DNA of 9,903 bases from Alphaproteobacteria bacterium (GTDB lineage Bacteria; Pseudomonadota; Alphaproteobacteria; BNTO01), in assembly GCA_025996655.1 (NCBI GenBank), contig BNTO01000018.1, forward strand, positions 1 through 9,903, written 5' to 3'. How positions within the stretch are numbered: position 1 is the first letter of the stretch; each line of letters opens with the position of its first letter. The translations under genes were made by a program, and so were the position numbers. A model generated the notes under the pieces. That model searched no databases. It was not told where the DNA came from and worked only from the letters and a program-made list of their open reading frames with translations. Positions 1 to 5,270 of the stretch are shown here, piece after piece.

Positions 1-966
1 AAATATGCGGAATGCTACCTCGGAATTCTCTACCGCAAGCCTAACGAACACAATAGCTACGATGGTGGGGCGATGTTTTATTTAAAACATGTGTTTCCCG
101 GGAAAAGTGTCCCCACGCTTTTCTGCGTGCTTTTATGTATTTATGGAGCGGAAGTTTTTCAATTTAAAGTGGTTGAAGATGTTTTTGTCGAAACCTTTCA
201 TTGGAATCGTATCCTTGTTCTTGCCGGGCTTTTAGCCGGAACGTTTTACGTTCTTTTAGGCGGCGTCCTTCGTTTATCGAAAGTGTGCCGCCTTTTGATG
301 CCCATCTTTTTGTTGTTGTACACTTCGGTTTGCTTGTACGTTATTGCCCAGCACGCCTCCGAATTAAGCGGCCTTTTTCGGCAGGTTTTTAAAACGGCCT
401 TCACGGGCCAAGCCGCTGTAGGCGGTTTTGCAGGGAGCTCTTTTGTGATCGCCGTCCAACAAGGCATGTCGAAGGCTGTTTATTCTGGGGATATTGGCAT
501 GGGGTATGATTCCGTCATTCAATCGGAAACGCAAATCACCCACCCTCACATTCAAGCGCGCACGTCTATTTTTACGCTCTTTACGGATTGTTTCATTTGT
601 ACGATGACTGTTTTGCTTGTTCTTGTCACCGGGCAGTGGTGTTCGGGTCAAACGCACGGGTTTGACTGTGTTGTCGCCGCTCTTTCCCCTTATTTTTCGC
701 ATGTTCCCGAGCTGATGGCTTTGTTTTTCTTTCTAGCGGGCTGGACGACCATTTTGGGGTATCTCACGGTGGGGCTCAAAAGCGCCAAGGCTCTGGGGTC
801 CAAAGGCCCCATTGTTTATATGCTTTACGCTTTTTCCGTGTTTACGCTCTTTTCTTTTGTGGATCAAAATTCGGCCCGTCTCGTGATGTCTATAGCCGGA
901 GGGTTCATGATACTCATCAATTTGGCGGCCCTTTTTAAGTTGAGGAAGGAAATTTCTTTTTCTTAG
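1..966 (+). CDS. Alanine/glycine:cation symporter (AGCS) family protein, 5'-truncated by the window edge
   Basis: The reading frame is open from base 1, so the gene begins outside the window; an internal ATG at 73 is not the start. The first visible residues (KYAECYLGILYR, then Y-DGGAMFYL) match the AGCS family signature of the type KYAE..LG..YR....G.Y.GGPMYYL. About 321 residues are present, against roughly 450 for the family, so about a quarter to a third is missing. Several hydrophobic segments follow, as expected of an inner-membrane Na+- or H+-coupled importer of small amino acids. The region where most members read FSNEAGLGSAP here reads YSGDIGMGYDSV, followed by QSET and HPHIQA, so this is a divergent subgroup. 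The stop is TAG. I see no clear terminator before the promoter that starts at 1003. The family call is solid; the substrate is not determined. Confidence 0.85.
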   Translation, partial: KYAECYLGILYRKPNEHNSYDGGAMFYLKHVFPGKSVPTLFCVLLCIYGAEVFQFKVVEDVFVETFHWNRILVLAGLLAGTFYVLLGGVLRLSKVCRLLMPIFLLLYTSVCLYVIAQHASELSGLFRQVFKTAFTGQAAVGGFAGSSFVIAVQQGMSKAVYSGDIGMGYDSVIQSETQITHPHIQARTSIFTLFTDCFICTMTVLLVLVTGQWCSGQTHGFDCVVAALSPYFSHVPELMALFFFLAGWTTILGYLTVGLKSAKALGSKGPIVYMLYAFSVFTLFSFVDQNSARLVMSIAGGFMILINLAALFKLRKEISFS

Positions 967-1001
967 GCGGGAACAAATTTGGGAAAAAGAGTTAAAAGGG
1001 T

Positions 1002-1142
1002 ATTGACTATTTTTTCTGTGTGGGCATAATGAAAAAAGATTTGTTGGTTCTAGCATGTTTCGTTCGCGAGGCGTGCGCATTATTGGAGGTTATTATGAAA
1101 AAATTTTGGTTATTAGGGTTATTTGCGGGGTTGTTGGTTGGT
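1002..1142 (+). repeat. 5' module, copy A: promoter, leader and signal-peptide codons
   Basis: This stretch closely resembles 1921-2059. Both copies contain TTGACT, a T-rich spacer ending in GTGGG, a CATAAT/CATACT box, a leader with TGTTTCGT followed by CGAGGC, a GGAGG site, and the start ATGAAAAAATTTTGGTTATT. Similarity fades after about 15 codons, where the two proteins diverge. It is one half of a tandem duplication whose other conserved part is the 3' module at 1751-1874. Confidence 0.8.
1003..1030 (+). promoter_or_regulatory. Sigma70-type promoter of exported-protein gene A
   Basis: The -35 box is TTGACT (1003-1008), then a 16-nt spacer, then a -10 box CATAAT (1025-1030). The same arrangement stands at 1922-1950 in front of the paralogous gene. 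It lies 65 nt before the ATG at 1095, which argues against the upstream in-frame ATG at 1020 because that codon falls within the promoter. Confidence 0.65.
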
Positions 1143-1663
1143 AAACAAGAAGTCGCTGTGGGATCTATCAACTTTGCGAAGATCGAAAAAGCTGTGCAAG
1201 CGCTTAATTCCGATGACCCTGTGCTCCGAGGTATGGCGCTCGCTTCTGTGATCACATACGACGCTGCTACTTTAAAACTCATCGAAACGCTTGACGGGAT
1301 TAACCCAACTGAAGGCTCCGCTCAAGAAGGCACCGAGCTGGTTGCTAACCACCTGGATGGGTTGCAGTTACAAATCCAAAACAAAAATATTCTCTCATGG
1401 GCGGCTTCTCAGCGGTAGATTTGGACAAAGATGCGACCTCCTTACGTCTCTATTTCATAGACTTAGGCCTGGCCTCCTTGGCTGACCGTATCGTCAGTTC
1501 GTGCCAAAAACAGCCCGACTTAATGTCAGCCGACTTGTGGGTAAGATGGAACTTCTTGTTCGTATCCAATGGTGTGTCGCAAGAGGCGATCAAAACATTT
1601 GTCACAGCTTCGGAACACAGGCTGAAGTTACTCGAAGCAGCCTCCCGCTTGGCCAAACACTAA
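1095..1663 (+). pseudogene. Exported protein gene A, frameshifted paralogue of the gene at 2012-2920
   Basis: The ATG at 1095 has GGAGG five bases upstream and opens with a signal peptide (MKKFWLLGLFAGLLVG) nearly identical to that of the next gene. This frame ends at a TAG at 1416-1418, after 107 residues. The -1 frame is open from 1349 and carries on in coding-like fashion to the TAA at 1661-1663, giving VDLDKDATSLRLYFIDLG and onward. An ATG at 1397 in that frame has no ribosome binding site. The second part weakly resembles the paralogue: DATSLRLY against NAETVKLF, then a similar spacing of helices. A one-base loss around 1400-1418 in a single gene of about 190 codons is the simplest reading. 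Function is unknown; the product would be a small helical exported protein. Two overlapping genes, or a sequencing error, remain possible. Confidence 0.6.
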
Positions 1664-1706
1664 GGACCATCGAAGGTCTTGCCCTGTTACGTTGAACAAG
1701 AGGCAA

Positions 1707-1758
1707 GCCCCAGCCAAACCGCCTCTCTTTTATGGGCGTTTAAGTTGGGGCGTTTTTG
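1707..1758 (+). terminator. Rho-independent terminator of unit A
   Basis: GCCCCAGC (1707-1714) pairs with GTTGGGGC (1744-1751) with one G-T pair. An inner CGCC/GGCG helix sits in the loop, and GTTTTTGG follows. It lies about 45 nt after the stop at 1663. Confidence 0.55.
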
Positions 1759-1782
1759 GTGTTCCACTTAGCACGACAGAAC

Positions 1783-1826
1783 AAGAGTAGGCTCGCGGGT
1801 TATCCCGCGGCCTCCTTTTCTCCTTA
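1783..1826. terminator. Degenerate copy of the bidirectional terminator
   Basis: AGGC, a bulged T, CGCGGG, loop TTAT, CCCGCG and GCCT form the same hairpin as at 2960-3001. The outer A-tract/T-tract pairing has decayed: ACAAGAG on the left and CCTTTTCTCC on the right. It still offers a stem with a pyrimidine tract on the + strand, as a second stop after unit A. Confidence 0.5.
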
Positions 1827-1832
1827 CAACAT

Positions 1833-1874
1833 GAAGCTCATTCCCCTGGGCCTTGCGCCAGGGCCGGCCTCTAG
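1833..1874 (-). pseudogene. Fossil of the prfB 3' end (last ~13 codons)
   Basis: On the - strand this reads CTAGAGGCC, then TGGCGCAAGG, then GAATGAGCT. It matches the prfB codons for LEA-LAQGPEE plus the stop, with one inserted base after GAGGCC and several substitutions. It follows the terminator copy at the same spacing as in the true prfB region (3015-3054). It has no start and cannot encode anything; it marks how far the tandem duplication extended into prfB. Confidence 0.7.
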
Positions 1875-1920
1875 AAAAAAGCCCCAAGCCCTGGTGTCCA
1901 ATTCCTAAGCAGGAGCAGGG

Positions 1921-2059
1921 ATTGACTCTTTTTTCTTTTGTGGGCATACTACGTAGCAGGTCCGTTTTTTTGCGTGTTTCGTGAACGAGGCATGGAAAGG
2001 AGGAAGTTTTTATGAAAAAATTTTGGTTATTAGCGTTATCTGCCTTTTTGTTCGAAGGG
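1921..2059 (+). repeat. 5' module, copy B: promoter, leader and signal-peptide codons
   Basis: This is the partner of 1002-1142. Differences cluster in the leader between the -10 box and the ribosome binding site. The promoter boxes and the first eight codons are almost unchanged. Confidence 0.8.
1922..1950 (+). promoter_or_regulatory. Sigma70-type promoter of exported-protein gene B
   Basis: TTGACT (1922-1927), a 17-nt T-rich spacer, then CATACT (1945-1950). It matches the promoter at 1003-1030 in sequence and spacing. A start site near 1957 would give a leader of about 55 nt. Confidence 0.65.
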
Positions 2060-2920
2060 TGCTCCGTAGAGAGCGAGTGTAGAGTTAGCAACGTCCCTGC
2101 GCAACAAAAATCTGATTCTGTTCTACCCGCTACCCCTACCAACATACTTCTCAGTGTTGCGATCATGATTAAGTCTCAACCAGACGGATACCGGAATCCC
2201 CAGCGGAAAGAGTGGAGCTTTGTAGGGACGGCGGTTTCCCTGTTCTGCAAAGGAAAGGCTCTCGTACGAGGAACAAGGGATAACGAAAAGAGTCTGGACG
2301 ATATTGCCACGGTAGTTAGACTGCTCGAAAATGCGGGGAACGCATATTACGCAGCACTACTGGCTCATGAACCCAACAACGCTGAGACTGTCAAATTGTT
2401 TGGCACATACAAAAACATTGTGGAACAGGCAATCCGGAAGCACCCAAAACAGTGCTGTGAACTATTTTATCCTTTTGCGCTCTATTCGGTGCGCAACAGC
2501 CAACCGGCTACCTACCCGTCACAAGCGAGTATGCTCGCAGAACTCGAAGCGTTGGAAGACCAGAACCGTTTCACCGGCCTTTTGGTATTAAGCTTTCTTA
2601 CTTTACCCGTTACCGGTCCCGCTGGCTTGGATTTTAGGTGGGACCTCAATAAGTTCAACACAACGCGAGAAGATCTATCGGCTGCTATAACGAGTCTGCC
2701 CAACTACGCCAAAAGTGCGGCACTTTGCATGAAGGCCTTCGAATTACTAGGCGGGGATGTGGCTGTCTTGATAGCTCTGGCAGGCCGAAGGGTGCACGAC
2801 ATTGCCATCCGACTAAGTGAACCAATACGAGCCCTGGACGAGCCAAAGTTGACAACTTATCCCGACGCCACAGCGTTGCAGACCGTAGTTGCCTCTGAGT
2901 CCGAGGCGAGCAGCCAATAA
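2012..2920 (+). CDS. Exported protein of unknown function, possible lipoprotein (gene B)
   Basis: The product is 302 aa. The start ATG has GGAGG (1999-2003) eight bases upstream. Residues 1-16 form a short signal peptide (MKKFWLLALSAFLFEG) followed by Cys17. Phe at -3 and Glu at -2 make this a poor lipobox, so lipidation is uncertain. The mature part is predicted by eye to be mostly helical. Helical stretches fall around residues 95-150 (for example NAETVKLFGTYKNI, EQAIRKHP) and 220-270 (EDLSAAITSLP, KSAALCMKAFELLGG); these are reminiscent of helical-repeat proteins but carry no motif I can name. The tail (from about residue 275) is Ser/Glu/Thr-rich. It has its own promoter, is convergent with prfB, and is paralogous to the broken gene at 1095-1663. 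I do not recognise a family. Confidence 0.75.
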   Translation: MKKFWLLALSAFLFEGCSVESECRVSNVPAQQKSDSVLPATPTNILLSVAIMIKSQPDGYRNPQRKEWSFVGTAVSLFCKGKALVRGTRDNEKSLDDIATVVRLLENAGNAYYAALLAHEPNNAETVKLFGTYKNIVEQAIRKHPKQCCELFYPFALYSVRNSQPATYPSQASMLAELEALEDQNRFTGLLVLSFLTLPVTGPAGLDFRWDLNKFNTTREDLSAAITSLPNYAKSAALCMKAFELLGGDVAVLIALAGRRVHDIAIRLSEPIRALDEPKLTTYPDATALQTVVASESEASSQ

Positions 2921-2930
2921 TTCTTTTGCC

Positions 2931-3054
2931 GTTTTGCGGTGTGTCCATTCGCACATCAGAAAAAGAGTAGGCTCGCGGGTTAGCCCGCGGCCTTCTCTTT
3001 TCTCTTTACATTTAGAGCTCATTCTTCCGGACCTTGCGCCAAGGCGGCCTCTAG
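2931..3054. repeat. 3' module, copy B: terminator plus prfB 3' end
   Basis: This is the intact copy of the 3' module. It runs from just past the end of gene B through the terminator and about 36 bases into the prfB coding region. Its degenerate partner is 1751-1874. Confidence 0.75.
2960..3007. terminator. Bidirectional terminator between gene B and prfB
   Basis: The nearly symmetric hairpin is AAAAGAG / AGGC / CGCGGG, loop TTAG, then CCCGCG / GCCT / CTCTTTT, with one bulge and one mismatch. Read on the + strand it ends in a T-rich tract (CTCTTTTCTCTTT). Read on the - strand it ends in CTCTTTTTCTG. It therefore can terminate both the rightward gene B and the leftward htrA-gpsA-prfB operon. 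Confidence 0.75.
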
Positions 3055-4134
3055 GAATTCATCAATGTGTCCATCCAAAACGGCTTGCGCATTACCGACT
3101 TCCACGTTGGTTCGCGCATCTTTAACAAGTTGGTAAGGCTGCAACACATACGAGCGAATCTGGCTGCCCCAAGCAATATCCATTTTTTCATTTTCTGCCT
3201 TATCTTTTTCGACTTGCTTCTTGCGCATTTCTATCTCATAAAGGCGCGCTTTGAGCATTCCCATCGCTGTGGCGCGATTTCGGTGCTGCGAGCGGTCAAC
3301 CTGGCACTGAACAATCACACCCGTTGGAATGTGGGTCAGGCGGATGGCGCTGTCTGTTTTGTTAATGTGTTGCCCACCCGCCCCAGAAGCGCGGTAGGTG
3401 TCGACCTTTAAATCTTTTTCTTCAATCACAATATCAATACTTTCGTCTGTTTCGGGGTACACGAAAACCGACGCAAAACTGGTGTGGCGCCGAGCGTTGG
3501 CGTCAAAGGGAGAAATGCGGACGAGGCGGTGGACACCATTTTCTTTTTTAAGCCAGCCATAGGCGTAAGGCCCCGAAATTTTGAGCGAGATGGATTTCAT
3601 TCCCGCCTCTTCTCCCGGCGTTTCGTCCATAATTTCAAGAGAAAAGTGACGGTGCTCAGCCCAGCGCGCGTACATACGCGCTAGCATGGAGACCCAATCT
3701 TGGGCCTCCGTTCCGCCCGCGCCAGAATTGATTTCTAAAAAGCAATTGTTCATGTCCGTCGGCCCGGCCAGCAGAGAAAGAATTTGCGCCTTTTCAACAT
3801 CCTTTTTTAACGTTTGAAGATTTTCGACGCATTCGTTATAAAAAGCTTGATCTTGATCCTCTTTTGCGAGCTCGAGGAAAGCCACAACGTCTTGAAATTT
3901 TTTCTTGTAATCAAGGACTTGCGTCACAACATTTTGGAGTGAAGCGCGTTTTTTTAGGAGGCTCTGAGCGTTTTGGGCATCTTCCCAAAGATTTTCTTCT
4001 TCCGCTTGTCGATCGAGCTCCTTTAAAAGATTTTCTTTTTCTTCAAGAGAAACCGCTGTGCACAAAATTTTTAAAGATTTTTCAATATCTTTTATGCAGG
4101 AAAGAACATCCGAGTTGAGTCAGAAATCTGTCAT
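3019..4134 (-). CDS. prfB: Peptide chain release factor 2, with an in-frame TGA at codon 5
   Basis: RF2 recognises UGA and UAA and triggers peptide release on the ribosome. From the ATG at 4134 there are 371 codons, close to the 365 of E. coli. Numbered this way, the RF2-specific SPF motif is at 208-210 and GGQ at about 253-255, in GAGGQHIN; E. coli has them at about 205 and 250. AGGAG lies six bases before this ATG. However, codon 5 is TGA (4122-4120). The open frame resumes at CTC, and the next usual start codon is TTG at 4065, which has no ribosome binding site. The stretch between, with IKDIEKSLKIL, aligns with alphaproteobacterial RF2 N-termini, so it appears to be translated. A TTG start would give 348 aa and lose that helix. 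The gene overlaps gpsA by four bases (ATGA) and ends at the shared terminator. The family is certain; the start region is not. Confidence 0.9.
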
Positions 4135-4146
4135 GACATGCTCCTT
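4117..4146 (-). promoter_or_regulatory. prfB start region: RBS, ATGA overlap with gpsA, and UGA-C at codon 5
   Basis: In the sense of the gene the order is AAGGAG, CATGTC, ATG ACA GAT TTC, TGA C. The gpsA stop TGA (4133-4131) overlaps the prfB ATG (4134-4132). Both UGA codons are followed by C, the weak context also found at the classical RF2 frameshift site. A +1 shift here meets TAA after nine codons and a -1 shift meets TGA, so only continuing in frame 0 yields RF2. Confidence 0.6.
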
Positions 4147-5219
4147 TTTTTGTAGGTTATGGGGGCGTCAAACTGGGACCTCAACGCAAGAACAACGTCT
4201 TGTTCGGCAAAGGCCGTGGCAAAAACGCCTTCCAAAGACAAGCGCGGGTCAGCCTTTTCGTAAAGAATTTTGTAGATAGCCATAAAAAGAGGCAGTTTTA
4301 AATGAAAATGATGAGCGAGAACGTAAACGGCCTGCGCTGTGATATAGCCCTCCACGGTATATTTTCCATTTTCTAAAATGTCTTTAATCGCCTCGCCTTG
4401 ACCAATCCGGAACCCAAAGGCTGTGTTCCTGGATTTTTCGCAAAAACACGTTAGGACAATATCGCCAATCCCGCTAAGACTGGAGAAAGCTTCGGTGGTG
4501 CTCTTGAGTTTTTGGCAGATTTTTTTAATTTCTTCAATACCAAGAGTAACAATCATCGCACGAGCATTCTGCCCGAACCCTAAACTGATCACCAACCCGC
4601 AAAGAATCGCCATGACATTTTTTAACGCTCCCGAAATTTGAACGCCAATGATATCGTCTGATGCCGAAACATGAAACTTCGAGGATTGAACGTGAAGTGC
4701 GAGTTCCCGTGCCTGTTCAAAATGGGGGGAGGCGAGAATGGAAGCCGCATAAAGATTTTCCGCAACTTCTTTCGCTAAATTTGGTCCCGAAAGAAAAAAC
4801 AGTGGGCTATCAAATTCCCTTTGTAAGGCTTGGGAAATAAGGAGGGGTTCTGTCCCATTTTTTGTGGTGAGAAGACCTTTGGTGCCAATCACAATAGGGC
4901 ACGTTGAAGGAATCACGCCCTTTAACCTTTCGGCTGTCTCTACCGTATGCCGCGTTGGGATAACCCAAAAAGAGGCCAGCGCATTCTTAAAGAGGGGAAT
5001 AATGGGTTGACGTTCCGTATAGCATGGGCCTATTTCGATATCTTCGGGCAAAAAAATGTTTGGAAGCCACGTCCTATTTTCTCGGTATGTTATAAGATCA
5101 AGCCTTTCTTCTTTGAACCGGGGGAGGAGATAGACTTTTCTTCCTGCCCTATGAAGCGCCAGTGCCAGCGCCGTTCCCCAAGACCCTGCCCCTAAAACAA
5201 TAACGTGATTGTGTTTCAA
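4131..5219 (-). CDS. gpsA: Glycerol-3-phosphate dehydrogenase [NAD(P)+]
   Basis: The cytosolic enzyme reduces dihydroxyacetone phosphate to sn-glycerol 3-phosphate, the backbone for phospholipids. The 362-aa product shows the Rossmann nucleotide site GAGSWG at residues 10-15, IGTKG with Lys114, SGPNLAKE at 144-151, the ALKNVMAI motif with the expected catalytic Lys200, and LSGIGDIVLTC...KSRN at 248-265. It is about 20 residues longer than E. coli GpsA (339 aa); the excess lies at the C-terminus after the VEGY region. The start is a TTG with AAGGAG nine bases upstream, and no better in-frame codon lies between it and htrA. It sits 51 nt after the htrA stop and overlaps prfB by four bases, so the three are probably co-transcribed and prfB may be translationally coupled to it. 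Confidence 0.93.
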   Translation of the reverse strand: MKHNHVIVLGAGSWGTALALALHRAGRKVYLLPRFKEERLDLITYRENRTWLPNIFLPEDIEIGPCYTERQPIIPLFKNALASFWVIPTRHTVETAERLKGVIPSTCPIVIGTKGLLTTKNGTEPLLISQALQREFDSPLFFLSGPNLAKEVAENLYAASILASPHFEQARELALHVQSSKFHVSASDDIIGVQISGALKNVMAILCGLVISLGFGQNARAMIVTLGIEEIKKICQKLKSTTEAFSSLSGIGDIVLTCFCEKSRNTAFGFRIGQGEAIKDILENGKYTVEGYITAQAVYVLAHHFHLKLPLFMAIYKILYEKADPRLSLEGVFATAFAEQDVVLALRSQFDAPITYKKRSMS

Positions 5220-5270
5220 AACGTCTGTCTCCTTAATCCCGCAATATTTTCGAATCTTTGCAGCTTCCTC

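Larger units (their letters stand above)
1751..1874. repeat. 3' module, copy A (degenerate copy of 2931-3054)
   Basis: The segment parallels 2931-3054 base for base with a few small gaps. It has CGTTTT, GCAC, CAGA, AGAGTAGGCTCGCGGGTTA, the CCCGCGGCCT half of the stem, a pyrimidine tract, then AGCTCATTC and CCTTGCGCCA. The last part of copy B is the coding end of prfB; here it is non-coding. About 45 bases of unmatched sequence separate it from promoter B. Confidence 0.75.

Noticed and set aside
1020..1094. Start of gene A at the ATG at 1020
   Set aside because: That codon overlaps the promoter. The ATG at 1095 has GGAGG and starts the signal peptide shared with gene B.
4120..4122. UGA recoded as tryptophan in this genome
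   Set aside because: gpsA and prfB end in TGA, conserved tryptophans are TGG, and an RF2 gene is present, so UGA is a stop here.
4080..4146. Canonical +1 programmed frameshift for prfB
   Set aside because: The site is TTC TGA C rather than CTT TGA C, lacks the SD-like sequence just before it, and the +1 frame meets TAA nine codons later. The RF2 body is already in frame 0 with the ATG.
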